43,129 nucleotides of DNA, from assembly GCA_029007035.1 (NCBI GenBank), contig JAQXHC010000011.1:1-43129 (forward strand), written 5' to 3'. This stretch comes from Oscillospiraceae bacterium. Its GTDB lineage: Bacteria > Bacillota > Clostridia > Oscillospirales > Ruminococcaceae. Positions 33,511-43,046 of the stretch are shown here, in pieces. How positions within the stretch are numbered: the first letter of the stretch is position 1; the number at the start of each line of letters is the position of its first letter. Position numbers and translations under genes: made by a program. Below the pieces are notes generated by a model, which saw nothing but the letters and a program-made list of their open reading frames with translations, did not search any database and had not been told where the DNA came from.

Positions 33511-34209
33511 ATGAATATATTCAATCAGATTCTGAAAAAAATCAGAAATTATTTTATCGGAGAGGTGCACTATATCAACGGTCCGGATACTTTGCCTCCG
33601 CCTCTTTCCGGAGCCGAGGAGGAGTTGGTATTCAGGCGGCTTGAAGAAAAGGACAGCGATGCACGGAATACCCTGATTGTACATAATCTCAGACTCGTTG
33701 TATATATAGCGAAAAAATTCGAATCGACGGGAGTTGGTGTCGAGGACCTTGTCTCAATCGGTACGATAGGGCTTATAAAGGCAGTTAATACGTTTTGTCC
33801 GAACAAGAAGATAAAGCTTGCAACCTATGCTTCAAGATGCATAGAAAACGAGATCCTTATGTTCCTGCGCAAGTCATCGCAGTACCGCAACGAGCTTTCA
33901 ATTGACGAGCCGCTGAACATCGATTACGACGGAAACGAGCTGCTCCTTTCCGATGTTCTCGGTACCGATGATGATATTGTAAATAAGGGCATCGAAAATG
34001 AAGCCGAGCGCGAAATGCTTCGCGGAGCAGTATCGGAGCTGTGCGACCGCGAGCGCGAAATAATGGAAATGCGCTTCGGACTTGTTGACGGAAAGGAGAA
34101 AACTCAGAAAGAAGTCGCGGAGAAAATCGGAATTTCTCAGTCTTATATTTCCCGGCTTGAGAAAAAAATCATACGGAAGCTCCGCAGCAGACTTGAGAAG
34201 CTTACATAA
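33511..34209 (+). CDS. sigE: Sporulation sigma factor SigE (pro-form)
   Basis: 232 residues. The pro-sequence (about 1-20, basic, [18 protein letters not shown]) precedes the conserved [11 protein letters not shown], where SpoIIGA cuts in other species. Region 2 is present ([20 protein letters not shown], then [16 protein letters not shown] and [20 protein letters not shown]), as are the SigE-type linker [20 protein letters not shown] and region 4 ([20 protein letters not shown]). This is close to SigE of sporulating Firmicutes and drives early mother-cell genes. In many clostridia sigG follows directly; here a terminator and recJ follow instead. Confidence 0.97.
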   Translation: MNIFNQILKKIRNYFIGEVHYINGPDTLPPPLSGAEEELVFRRLEEKDSDARNTLIVHNLRLVVYIAKKFESTGVGVEDLVSIGTIGLIKAVNTFCPNKKIKLATYASRCIENEILMFLRKSSQYRNELSIDEPLNIDYDGNELLLSDVLGTDDDIVNKGIENEAEREMLRGAVSELCDREREIMEMRFGLVDGKEKTQKEVAEKIGISQSYISRLEKKIIRKLRSRLEKLT

Positions 34210-34219
34210 CTTCCAAACG

Positions 34220-34262
34220 GCGAAAATATATGCACAAAAACACGCATATATTTTCGCTTTTT
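34220..34262 (+). terminator. Terminator of spoIIGA-sigE
   Basis: Perfect 14-bp stem GCGAAAATATATGC/GCATATATTTTCGC (34220-34233, 34244-34257) with a 10-base loop and five Ts. Confidence 0.92.
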
Positions 34263-34407
34263 CCATATTCTGATGCTCTGCAGGGACAGGAACAGACTAT
34301 GGAATCACTTCGGTGCATTGTTGGAGTAATATAATTCAGCGCTTTGCGGATTTTTCAAGTATAAATACTTATTTATTTCTTATTTCGTTTAAATTTGCCC
34401 TTTGCTA

Positions 34408-34436
34408 TTGAAAAAATCATGGAAAAATGATATAAT
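34408..34436 (+). promoter_or_regulatory. Promoter of recJ
   Basis: TTGAAA (34408-34413), 17 bp, TATAAT (34431-34436), 34 bases before the ATG at 34471. Confidence 0.85.
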
Positions 34437-34470
34437 ACATTTATATGTATCTTGTGTAAGGAGATTTTGT

Positions 34471-36531
34471 ATGAAAAAATGGACGGTTTCAAGTCCCGAC
34501 CGAAAAATCGTTTCAGCTCTGACACTCGGTTCGGGAGGGAGCATCTCGCCTCTTGCGGCGGCTGTTCTCGCTTCAAGGGGATATACCGACTGTAATTCAG
34601 TCAGCTCCGAATTCAGCGTTTCTGCCGAGGAGCTGTCCGACCCGTTTCTCATAAATGATATGCAATCAGCCGCCGATACTATAAACGAGGCAATTGACAG
34701 CGGTGAGAAAATATGTGTCTACGGAGACTATGACTGCGATGGGATCATGGCTTCCGTCATGCTCTATTCCTACCTTTACGAGGCGGGAGCAGACGTTGAA
34801 TACTACATTCCCGAGCGTTCCGAGGGATATGGACTTAATGCCGGAGCAGTAAGAAAAATTGCTGACGGCGGAGTCGGTCTGATTATTACGGTTGACAATG
34901 GTATATCGGCAATAAGCGAGGCAGAGCTTGTGTACGAATGCGGAATGAAGCTCGTTATCACTGACCATCACCAGCCCGGCGAGATCCTTCCGCGTGCGGA
35001 GGCAGTTGTGGATCTGCACCGAAGCGATTGCTTTGTGCCGTTTAAGGAGCTGTGCGGTGCAGGCGTAGTCCTGAAGCTTATCGCTGCTCTCGACGGGGGA
35101 GACTATACCATGGCTCTTGAACAGTTCGGCGACCTTGCGGCAATCGCGACGGTTGCGGACATTGTAAGCCTGAAGAACGAGAACAGATTTATCGTGAATT
35201 ACGGAATGAATCTCATTGAAAACTCCGACCGTCCTGCGATATGTGCTTTAAAGGCGGTAAGCGGTCTGGAGGATAAAAAAATTGATACCGTTTCAATCGG
35301 ATTTAATATTGCTCCGAGAATCAACGCTTCCGGAAGATTTGGTTCACCGTCAACAGCGGTTAAGCTGTTCCTGAGCGAGGACGATGCGGAAATAACCAAT
35401 CTTGCCGCAGAGCTTAACGAGCTGAACAGTCAGAGAAAAAATAAAGAAGCGGAAATCATGAAGGAAATATGTGCAATGATTGACGCTGATCCGATGATGA
35501 TACGCGAGAGAGTTATTTTTATCTGCGGAAAAAACTGGCATCACGGAGTGATCGGAATCGTTGCATCAAGAGTCAGCGAAATGTTCGGAAAGCCTGCGTT
35601 TATTGCTTCTGAAAGCGATGGCGAGATCCGCGGTTCGGCAAGGAGCTTCGGTGAATTCTCGGTATTCGGGGCGCTGAGTGCCTGTTCGGATTCGCTGGAA
35701 AAATTCGGCGGTCACCCCGGTGCAGGCGGTTTCACGATCAGAAACGGAATGACCGATGAATTTAATCGTCTGCTGCGTAAATATGCTCTTGAAAATCATA
35801 AAATAATGCCGGTTATGACAATCAGGGCGGACGCTCCGATAACTGCTGCTGAACTTGATATCCAGTATGTCAGGGGACTTTCATTCCTCGAGCCGTTCGG
35901 TGCCGGAAACGAAAAGCCGCTGTTTTACATAGAAAGCGCGGTCGTAACCGACATAACTTCGCTTTCGGGAGGAACCCATACAAAGCTCCGCTTAAAAATT
36001 GGATATGTCGAGACGGATGCCCTGCTTTTCAGAACTGCTCCGGATTCGCTTATGGTTAATAAAGGCGATATGTGCAGTCTGATCGTGTCTGTCGGTATCA
36101 ATTCTTTCAGGGGAAATGAATCAATAAGCATGGTCGTAAAGGACTATCGGAGCTGCAATGTTGTTCAGAGCAAGGTGTTTGCTGCTGTCTCGGCATTTGA
36201 AGCTTTTCTGCGTGGCGAAAAGCTTCCGGATAATTATTACCCGAGTATGTACCCTACCCGTGAAGAGACGGCGGAGATTTATAAACAAATCCCTGCGGCA
36301 GGAATAAGTGCCGATTTGCTTTCTTCAAGAATCAGAATACCATCGCTCAACCAATGCAAATTTCTTGTTGCTCTTGAAGCGATGAGGGAACTGGGACTTA
36401 TTTCTTACAGCTCGGCGGAGGATTCCTACAGACGGAATCCCGTAAGCCGCAGAGTCGACCTGCAGTCTGCATCGATACTCGGAAAACTCAAATCACATTT
36501 CAGGCAGCGCCAGACAGTTCTGCAAGGCTGA
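34471..36531 (+). CDS. recJ: Single-stranded-DNA-specific exonuclease RecJ
   Basis: 686 residues from the ATG at 34471 with AAGGAG upstream; a longer frame overlaps the promoter. It is a 5-prime to 3-prime exonuclease for recombination and mismatch repair. DHH-family motifs: VYGDYDCDGIMASVMLY (motif I-II), TVDNGISA, VITDHHQPGE (Asp165-His166-His167) and ATVADIVSLK. The DHHA1 part has SARSFGEFSVF-like and FGGHPGAGGF (nucleotide/metal loop). The OB-fold follows, and then a C-terminal winged-helix-like tail typical of Firmicute RecJ. The next gene downstream is relA/spoT; the adenine phosphoribosyltransferase gene often found between the two is absent. Confidence 0.95.
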   Translation: MKKWTVSSPDRKIVSALTLGSGGSISPLAAAVLASRGYTDCNSVSSEFSVSAEELSDPFLINDMQSAADTINEAIDSGEKICVYGDYDCDGIMASVMLYSYLYEAGADVEYYIPERSEGYGLNAGAVRKIADGGVGLIITVDNGISAISEAELVYECGMKLVITDHHQPGEILPRAEAVVDLHRSDCFVPFKELCGAGVVLKLIAALDGGDYTMALEQFGDLAAIATVADIVSLKNENRFIVNYGMNLIENSDRPAICALKAVSGLEDKKIDTVSIGFNIAPRINASGRFGSPSTAVKLFLSEDDAEITNLAAELNELNSQRKNKEAEIMKEICAMIDADPMMIRERVIFICGKNWHHGVIGIVASRVSEMFGKPAFIASESDGEIRGSARSFGEFSVFGALSACSDSLEKFGGHPGAGGFTIRNGMTDEFNRLLRKYALENHKIMPVMTIRADAPITAAELDIQYVRGLSFLEPFGAGNEKPLFYIESAVVTDITSLSGGTHTKLRLKIGYVETDALLFRTAPDSLMVNKGDMCSLIVSVGINSFRGNESISMVVKDYRSCNVVQSKVFAAVSAFEAFLRGEKLPDNYYPSMYPTREETAEIYKQIPAAGISADLLSSRIRIPSLNQCKFLVALEAMRELGLISYSSAEDSYRRNPVSRRVDLQSASILGKLKSHFRQRQTVLQG

Positions 36532-36605
36532 CTGTTAATCAATAACTTTAGGCTTCCGCTGCCGATAAAAGCGGTAAACCGCAGTGCGGTATATGGAGAA
36601 GAATT

Positions 36606-38906
36606 ATGAATGGAGAAAAAGAACGTTTAACTTTTGGTCAGCACCAGGTCGAAGTGCCTATTCCGACCGATTCCGATACACCGGATGTTATGAAGTATAT
36701 CAACGAGATTCCGGATTATGACGATAATTTCACTATCGACATGATTGTCGAAAAGATCCTTACCGACGATAAGCAGTATGACCTCAGCAAAATAATAACG
36801 GCGTATGAGTATGCTGCAAAGGCTCATGCCGGTCAGAAGCGTTCCTCGGGTCAGGACTATATAACCCATCCGCTCGCAGTAGCCTATATACTGCTCGAAC
36901 TCGGAATGGACACTGATACCATTTGTGCGGCTCTGCTGCACGACGTTGTAGAGGACACCGACGCTACTCTTGAGGATGTGAGAAAGCGCTTCGGACAGGA
37001 TGTTGCAATGCTTGTCGACGGCGTTACAAAGCTCAATAAAATCCCTATTTTCAATCGTGAGGAGCAGCAGGCTGAAAATGTCAGAAAAATTCTTCTTGCC
37101 ATGTCCCAGGATATAAGGGTCATGATTATCAAGCTCTGCGACCGTCTGCACAATATGCGTACGCTTAAATATCGTCCCATCGACAGGCAGAGAAGAACCG
37201 CCCTTGAAACGATGAATATTTATGCTCCGATTGCACATCGTCTCGGAATCCGTGCCGTCAAGGAGGAACTGGAGGATTTATCGTTCCATTATCTTGATCC
37301 CTACGCATATTCCGAAATCGAGCATATCCTTGAAAATAAAAAAGAGGAGAGGGAAGCGTTTATTGAAATCATCAAGAAGCGTATCGCACAGCGCTTCAAG
37401 AACGAGGATTTTCAGCAGCCTCCGAATATCGACGGCAGAGTAAAAAGCATTTACGGAATTTATAAGAAAATCTTCATAAATCACAAGAGCATTGATGAAA
37501 TCTACGACAAATATGCCGTAAGAATTATCGTATCCACCGTTGCGGAGTGCTACAATGTTCTCGGACTGATTCATGATATGTTCCGTCCGCTGCCCAACCG
37601 TTTCAAGGACTATATTTCGACTCCGAAATCAAATATGTATCAGTCTCTCCACACAACTGTTCTCGGCAGGGAGGGAATCCCGTTCGAGGTTCAGATAAGA
37701 ACATGGGATATGCATGAAACTGCCGAATACGGAATTGCAGCCCACTGGAAATACAAAGAGGGCATTCAGGGCAAGGATAAGATGGAGCAGCGTCTTGCAT
37801 GGGTCCGTCAGGTTATTGAGGCTCAGCAGACCTCCGACGACGTTGAGGAAATCGTCCGGATCATCAAAAACGATATTGCTCCCGAGGATATTGTGGTTAT
37901 GACTCCGAAAGGTGCGTCAATTTCGCTTCCGGTTGATTCGACAGTTATTGATTTTGCATACAAAATTCATACTCAGATCGGTCACAAAACGACGGGTGCA
38001 AAGGTTGACGGAAAGATTGTTCCGCTTGATTACAAGCTTCAAACCGGTCAGATTTGTGAAATCATCACAAGCAAGGATCCGAACAAAGGTCCGAATCGCT
38101 CGTGGCTTGATATAGTCAGAACTAACGAAGCAAAGGCTAAGATCCGTTCATGGTTCAAAAAAGAATGCCGCGAGGAAAATATCGTTCACGGAAAAAGTCT
38201 GCTCGAGCGTGAGTTCAAGCACTACAGAATCAATGTGCCCGAGGAGGATTATGAGTCATTTCTTGAGGATGATTTCAAACGTCATAACTGCGCTTCACTC
38301 GAAGATTTTTACGCGTCGATCGGCTACGGCGGAATCCTGCTTTCAAAAATTATTCCGCGTCTGAGGGACAAATATCAGAAACTTTATTCTCCGGAAGAGG
38401 AAAAAACGAACGTTCTGCCTGTTCAGCCGTCGAAGTCGTCGGGTAAAAACAGTATAATCCTTGATAAAATAGATGACTGCGTTGTAAAGTTTGCACAGTG
38501 CTGCAATCCGATTCCGGGCGATGAAATCGTCGGGTTTATCACAAGGGGTCACGGTATTTCCGTCCACACCGTAAACTGTTCGAATTACAAGGCAGTGCTG
38601 GCACGCAATAATCCCGAGGAGCTTGAACGCTGGTGCGATATTCAGTGGTCGGAGAACAGTGCAGCTCAGCTGCAGACAAGTATTGAGGTTACAGCTACCG
38701 ACCGTGTCGGACTTGTTTACGACATAACCGCCGTGCTTGCAGAGGCAAGAGTTCCAATGGTTCATTCCTCGTCAAGAAAGCTTAAAAACGGAAACGCGCT
38801 TTTCGAGGCGAATATCGTAATCGCAGGTGCGGAGCAGCTCCGTATTCTCTTTGAGAAACTGAGAAAAATCAAAGGCGTTATAACCGTCGACAGAGCTTCA
38901 AGCTAA
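36606..38906 (+). CDS. relA: Bifunctional (p)ppGpp synthetase/hydrolase
   Basis: 766 residues, full length for the Rel family. HD hydrolase domain: KRSSGQDYITHPLAVAYILL and LLHDVVEDTDATLED (His112-Asp113), both intact. Synthetase domain: YGIYKKIFINHKSIDEIYDK, RFKDYISTPKSNMYQSLHTT and VQIRTWDMHETAEYGIAAHW. TGS domain: VVMTPKGASISLPVDSTVID. C-terminal zinc-finger-like CCNPIPGDEIVGFITRGHG and an ACT domain follow. It makes and degrades the alarmone during starvation. It begins a run with the MBL-fold and hemZ genes, a common Firmicute order. Confidence 0.97.
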   Translation: MNGEKERLTFGQHQVEVPIPTDSDTPDVMKYINEIPDYDDNFTIDMIVEKILTDDKQYDLSKIITAYEYAAKAHAGQKRSSGQDYITHPLAVAYILLELGMDTDTICAALLHDVVEDTDATLEDVRKRFGQDVAMLVDGVTKLNKIPIFNREEQQAENVRKILLAMSQDIRVMIIKLCDRLHNMRTLKYRPIDRQRRTALETMNIYAPIAHRLGIRAVKEELEDLSFHYLDPYAYSEIEHILENKKEEREAFIEIIKKRIAQRFKNEDFQQPPNIDGRVKSIYGIYKKIFINHKSIDEIYDKYAVRIIVSTVAECYNVLGLIHDMFRPLPNRFKDYISTPKSNMYQSLHTTVLGREGIPFEVQIRTWDMHETAEYGIAAHWKYKEGIQGKDKMEQRLAWVRQVIEAQQTSDDVEEIVRIIKNDIAPEDIVVMTPKGASISLPVDSTVIDFAYKIHTQIGHKTTGAKVDGKIVPLDYKLQTGQICEIITSKDPNKGPNRSWLDIVRTNEAKAKIRSWFKKECREENIVHGKSLLEREFKHYRINVPEEDYESFLEDDFKRHNCASLEDFYASIGYGGILLSKIIPRLRDKYQKLYSPEEEKTNVLPVQPSKSSGKNSIILDKIDDCVVKFAQCCNPIPGDEIVGFITRGHGISVHTVNCSNYKAVLARNNPEELERWCDIQWSENSAAQLQTSIEVTATDRVGLVYDITAVLAEARVPMVHSSSRKLKNGNALFEANIVIAGAEQLRILFEKLRKIKGVITVDRASS

Positions 38907-38919
38907 AGGAGTGTAAAAA

Positions 38920-39549
38920 ATGAAGATACATCATTTACAGCTCGGTCCGCTGAGATCGAACTGCTATATTGCCGAAACGGAGCCGGGCAGATGCGTTGCG
39001 GTAGACATCGGAGGAGACAGCCGTATTCTCATTGAATTTCTGAAAATGAAAAAGCTTACTCTCAGCAAGATTCTGCTCACTCACGGTCATTTCGACCATA
39101 TTAACGGAGTCCGGGAGACTGCGGAGGCTACCGGAGCAGAGGTATTTATTCATGAATCGGACGCGTATATGCTCAAAAGCTCAGCTGCATCGCTGCTCGA
39201 CATGATGTCATTTTTCTCGGTTTTTCATCCTGTTGAGGAATATACAGCTGTTACGGGAGACTGCTATATAAATGACGGAGACTGCACATTCAGAGTTCTC
39301 CATACTCCCGGACATTCTCACGGAAGCGTCTGCTATGTCTGTGAAGATGTGATTTTCTCGGGTGATACTCTTTTCTGCTGCAGTATCGGAAGAACTGATT
39401 TCCCCGGAAGTGATGTGAACGCCATGAATGGTTCGCTCCGTACATTGTATGATCTTGAGGGAGACTACCGCATATATCCGGGGCACAATGAGACAACCAC
39501 ACTCGGATATGAGCGTAAGAGCAATCCATACTTTTCACAATTCAGATAA
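38920..39549 (+). CDS. MBL-fold metallo-hydrolase (glyoxalase II-like)
   Basis: 209 residues. The zinc motif is LTHGHFDHINGV (His55, His57, Asp59, His60), with further ligands in HTPGHSHGSVCYV, FSGDTLF and YPGHNETTTLGYE. This matches the YqgX/glyoxalase II-like subgroup that commonly follows relA in Firmicutes. The substrate is not proven, and thioester hydrolysis is the usual guess. AAAGGAG lies upstream, 13 bases after relA, and hemZ follows 12 bases later, so the genes are co-transcribed. Confidence 0.93.
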   Translation: MKIHHLQLGPLRSNCYIAETEPGRCVAVDIGGDSRILIEFLKMKKLTLSKILLTHGHFDHINGVRETAEATGAEVFIHESDAYMLKSSAASLLDMMSFFSVFHPVEEYTAVTGDCYINDGDCTFRVLHTPGHSHGSVCYVCEDVIFSGDTLFCCSIGRTDFPGSDVNAMNGSLRTLYDLEGDYRIYPGHNETTTLGYERKSNPYFSQFR

Positions 39550-39561
39550 ATCGGAGTCGGT

Positions 39562-41055
39562 ATGAAGGACAACAATTTCAGAATGCCCATTGTACTTGTG
39601 GGCAATACGTTCAAATATGAAATCGAAGCCACCGTGAAGCTGTTTATACCTGCCTCACGGTTCAGCTTTTCAGAAAATATTTCTGATGCCTCGGGTGACC
39701 GATATATAATTGCATCTGTCGATGAAAGCGGTACAGATATGCTTCTTTCAGCAGATATCAAGCTTGAGGGGAGAGAACTGCTTTCTCTTTCAGATACTAT
39801 TCCGTGTTCAGACAAGGACACAGCAGAGCACGAGCTTTGCAGGCTTGTTTATCACGGATTAAGCAGCCTGCTCGGGCTCACTCCGCCGTGGGGGCTGATG
39901 ACGGGAATCCGACCCGTGAAAAAGGTTACTGAGCTTATTGAACAAGGAATGAATTTTGATGATATTGAAGACGTGCTCACGCGTAAATATGAACTTTCTC
40001 CAGATAAGCTCAGGCTTGCTTATGCAACAGCTGTAAATCAGCTTCCGATTTTAAAAAAGATCGACAGGAGCGCTGCAAGCCTTTATGTTTCAATACCTTT
40101 CTGTCCTACTCGGTGCAGCTATTGCTCCTTTGTTTCTCATTCAATGGATTCGGCAATCAAGCTTATGCCGGAATATGTCTCGGCTCTTTGCAGGGAGCTT
40201 GAAATAATCGGAAAAATCGTCAGAGAGACTGATACGAAAATTGACACGATTTACTTTGGCGGAGGTACTCCGACTTCTATTTCAGCCGTGGATATACGCA
40301 CGATCATGGAGTGTGTTGCGGATAATTTCAACCTCGATAAGGTTCGTGAATACAGTTTTGAGGCAGGGAGACCGGATACTATTACAGAAGAGAAGCTCCG
40401 TGTTATTAAAGAGCTTGGCGCGGACAGAATTTCTGTAAATCCGCAGACTCTTAATGATGATGTTCTTAAAGTAATAGGCAGAAAGCATTCGGGACGGGAT
40501 TTTCTGAATGCCTTTGAAACGGCTCGAAAAATCGGATTCGGAAATATAAATACCGACCTGATTGCAGGACTGCCCACGGAATCTGCCGACAGCTTTAAAA
40601 AGACGCTTGAAAAGATACTTGAGCTTTCTCCCGAAAGCATAACCGTGCATACTCTGACCCTGAAACGTGCGGCGACTCTGTTTGAAAACAGCAGTGAAAA
40701 TCTTGATAATCCCGCGGCGGAAATGGTTGAATACAGCGTTGACAGGCTCATGGAAAGCGGTTATAATCCGTACTATTTATACCGGCAGAAAAATACTGTT
40801 GATAATCTTGAAAATGTGGGCTATTCGAAAAAAGGTTTTGAAAGCTATTATAATATTTTCATCATGGACGAAACTCAGACGATTCTCGGAGCAGGCTGTG
40901 CAGCTTCAACGAAGCTTGTTTATCCCGGCGGAAAAATTCAGCGGATACATAATTATAAATTTCCATATGAATATATCAATCGTTTTGAAAGTCTGATGGA
41001 GAAAAAAAGCGAGGTAACGGAATGCTTGAAAAAAATCAGATCCATGAAGCCATAA
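39562..41055 (+). CDS. hemZ: Coproporphyrinogen dehydrogenase-like radical SAM protein HemZ
   Basis: 497 residues. An N-terminal extension of about 150 residues (with LTPPWGLMTGIRPVKKVTEL) sets HemZ apart from HemN and HemW. The radical-SAM core begins SIPFCPTRCSYCSFVSHS, with the CxxxCxxC iron-sulfur ligands Cys181, Cys185 and Cys188. It continues with TIYFGGGTPTSISAVDI, YSFEAGRPDTITEEKL, RISVNPQTLNDDVLKVIGR, DLIAGLPTES and the HemN-like YYLYRQKNTVDNLENVGYSK. Whether it truly oxidises coproporphyrinogen in this presumed anaerobe is uncertain; many relatives do not. Its last 34 bases overlap the following methyltransferase gene. Confidence 0.92.
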   Translation: MKDNNFRMPIVLVGNTFKYEIEATVKLFIPASRFSFSENISDASGDRYIIASVDESGTDMLLSADIKLEGRELLSLSDTIPCSDKDTAEHELCRLVYHGLSSLLGLTPPWGLMTGIRPVKKVTELIEQGMNFDDIEDVLTRKYELSPDKLRLAYATAVNQLPILKKIDRSAASLYVSIPFCPTRCSYCSFVSHSMDSAIKLMPEYVSALCRELEIIGKIVRETDTKIDTIYFGGGTPTSISAVDIRTIMECVADNFNLDKVREYSFEAGRPDTITEEKLRVIKELGADRISVNPQTLNDDVLKVIGRKHSGRDFLNAFETARKIGFGNINTDLIAGLPTESADSFKKTLEKILELSPESITVHTLTLKRAATLFENSSENLDNPAAEMVEYSVDRLMESGYNPYYLYRQKNTVDNLENVGYSKKGFESYYNIFIMDETQTILGAGCAASTKLVYPGGKIQRIHNYKFPYEYINRFESLMEKKSEVTECLKKIRSMKP

Positions 41056-42380
41056 TCACAGACCTTACCGCAGAGGGAAGCGGCGTTTGCAGGATAGATA
41101 ATACCGTTGTTTTCGTACCAAATACAGCAGTGGGGGACAGGCTTAGGGTTAAAATCGTAAAGGTTTTGAAGAATTATAGCTTCGGTATTTCCGAAGAAAT
41201 AATTGAGCCGTCACCCGACAGGATTAATGCAGACTGCGGTGTTTCGGGCAGATGCGGAGGCTGTGTTTTCAGACATATTTCATATGAAGCGGAGTGCCGT
41301 GCCAAGAATAATATTGTGCATAACGCTTTTACGCGGATAGGCGGACTTTCTCCTGAATTTGATGAATTTATTCCATGCGAAGAAACGGCTCATTATCGCA
41401 ATAAGGCGCAGTATCCTCTTGCCAGTATTGACGGAAAAATTGTATGCGGATTCTATTCAAGGAGGAGTCACCACATCGTTCCGGTTACGGACTGTGCTCT
41501 TCAGCCGCGGATTTTTGCGGATATTCTTGAGACGCTGACCGGTTATTTCAATGACAAAAAAATCTCTGTGTATAATGAATCTGATAATACGGGACTGCTT
41601 CGTCATATCTATCTGAGGCGAGGTGCTCACAGCGGCGAAATTATGGTGTGCATTGTTGCAAGAAAAGATATATCCCGTCAGCTTTCGGCAATGTGCCGTA
41701 TTCTTGCGGAGAATTTTCCGGAGATATCGTCTGTTGTACTTAATATCAATCCAGACAGGACAAATGTGATTCTCGGTGAAAGATGTGTTACTCTTTTCGG
41801 AAAGGATTCAATTTCCGATACTATGTGCGGAAACAGGATCGATATTTCGCCGCTGTCGTTTTATCAGGTAAATACGGTTCAGGCCGAAAGGCTGTATGCA
41901 AAGGCTCTTGAATATGCCTCTCCGGGTAAGAATGATGTTCTTGCCGATCTTTACTGCGGTGCAGGAACAATTGGTCTTTCTATGGCTCATAGCGTTAAAT
42001 CGGTTTATGGAGTGGAGATTATCTCTGCTGCAATTGAAAATGCACGGCGTAATGCTGCTGCGAATAATATTTATAATGCTGAATTTTTCTGCGGTGATGC
42101 CGGAATGATTTTTTCTGAACTCCGCGGAAAGTGCTGTGTTCCTGATATTATTATCGTCGATCCCCCGAGAAAAGGCTGCTCTGAGTATACTCTTGAGGTT
42201 ATTGCCAACGCTGCTCCGCACAGGATTATTATGATTTCCTGTAATCCTGCCACTGCTGCAAGAGACGCCAAATGGCTAAGTTTGAATGGTTTTTCAGTTG
42301 ATAAGGTTTGCGGCGTGGATTTGTTCCCAAGAACGGGACACGTTGAGTGCGTAGTTTTGATGTCACGGCAGAAATCCTAA
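41022..42380 (+). CDS. TrmA/RumA-type (uracil-5-)-methyltransferase
   Basis: 452 residues. It starts inside hemZ with GAGG six bases before the ATG. A TRAM domain (about 1-62, IHEAIITDLTAEGSGVCRID) is followed by iron-sulfur ligands in CGVSGRCGGC (Cys72, Cys78, Cys81). The SAM domain has LADLYCGAGTIGLSMA and VYGVEIISAAIENAR. The catalytic region has IIVDPPRKGC and MISCNPATAARDAKWL with Cys407, and the closing DLFPRTGHVECVVLM is typical. It makes 5-methyluridine in 23S rRNA (RlmD/RlmCD type) or tRNA; the exact position cannot be told. Confidence 0.93.
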   Translation: MLEKNQIHEAIITDLTAEGSGVCRIDNTVVFVPNTAVGDRLRVKIVKVLKNYSFGISEEIIEPSPDRINADCGVSGRCGGCVFRHISYEAECRAKNNIVHNAFTRIGGLSPEFDEFIPCEETAHYRNKAQYPLASIDGKIVCGFYSRRSHHIVPVTDCALQPRIFADILETLTGYFNDKKISVYNESDNTGLLRHIYLRRGAHSGEIMVCIVARKDISRQLSAMCRILAENFPEISSVVLNINPDRTNVILGERCVTLFGKDSISDTMCGNRIDISPLSFYQVNTVQAERLYAKALEYASPGKNDVLADLYCGAGTIGLSMAHSVKSVYGVEIISAAIENARRNAAANNIYNAEFFCGDAGMIFSELRGKCCVPDIIIVDPPRKGCSEYTLEVIANAAPHRIIMISCNPATAARDAKWLSLNGFSVDKVCGVDLFPRTGHVECVVLMSRQKS

Positions 42381-42708
42381 AACACCGATTTATCGCGGAT
42401 AATTGGCATTTTGCAGTTCAGTAAACAACCAAAATAAGCACTCATTTTCTGTATGCGGGAACACGTAATATCACATAAAGAGATACAGACAGCATTTCGG
42501 CGCACTCGCGATATAAACAGTCTTTTTAAGCACTCGATTTTTTGTGCTTAAAACTGCTGTTTGTAACTTTTAAGTGTGTAGAAATGCTGTCACTCGTTAA
42601 AAAGTCCGAAAAATAGGGAAAAATCGCGCTAATCAAAAATTGCGATTGAGGTATAGGGTTGAGTGCGTAAAAATGTTGTCATCAATACAATCTAAATTAG
42701 CGAAAAAA
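42381..42708. other. Intergenic region with related short repeats and a hairpin
   Basis: No supported gene. A motif of the form AGTGYGTARAAATGYTGTCA occurs at 42572-42595 and 42661-42683, and inverted with a few changes at 42488-42508. A perfect 10-bp hairpin TTTTAAGCAC/GTGCTTAAAA lies at 42524-42553. Spaced related repeats like these could be protein-binding sites (iteron-like) or the end of a mobile element. Confidence 0.45.
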
Positions 42709-42739
42709 GGAGCCTCTGTCACGAGATGCTCCTTTTTTT
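42709..42739. terminator. Bidirectional terminator at the 3-prime end of the minus-strand module
   Basis: GGAGC (42709-42713) pairs with GCTCC (42728-42732), with a further TCT/AGA inside, flanked by six As on the left and seven Ts on the right. It can end transcripts from either side. Confidence 0.8.
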
Positions 42740-42819
42740 CATACGCTAAAATGGAAGCCGTTACCTAGATAATAAACCAGTTCTTATACTCATTATTACT
42801 TCATTCCGTATCTTCAGTC

Positions 42820-43046
42820 TCAAATGATTCCGTTACTACCTGTTGTCTGAGAGACCTGATTGTTCATAGCAATAGTTACGGACTTTACGATAGCTGCGAT
42901 AAAGTCGTTCGTGTTCATTGTTATAGTTTGTCCAACTGCTGTCTGCTGTATTGTCATCTGTCCAGGCTGTACAGCTGGGGCCTGAGCATAGGGACATCTG
43001 TGGGATACTCCCACCGTCCGTATTTAACCATTTCAAACTTTTTCAT
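42820..43046 (-). pseudogene. Small frameshifted gene of unknown function
   Basis: The ATG at 43046 overlaps the stop of the XRE gene (TAATG). The first frame reads KKFEMVKYGRWEYPTDVP and soon stops. A one-base shift at the run of three Cs (42993-42991 on the minus strand) joins it to a frame reading YAQAPAVQPGQMTIQQTAVG and then NDFIAAIVKSVTIAMNN to a stop at 42820. One missing C would rejoin both into a 75-residue protein. It is either a true frameshift or a sequencing or assembly slip. No family is recognised; the pattern fits small genes of phages or integrative elements. Confidence 0.55.

Noticed and set aside
36627..37238. Minus-strand open frame of 203 codons inside relA
   Set aside because: It lies opposite the conserved HD domain, lacks a ribosome site and has no family resemblance.
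42488..42683. CRISPR-like array
   Set aside because: Only three diverged units, one inverted, with irregular spacing and no cas genes.
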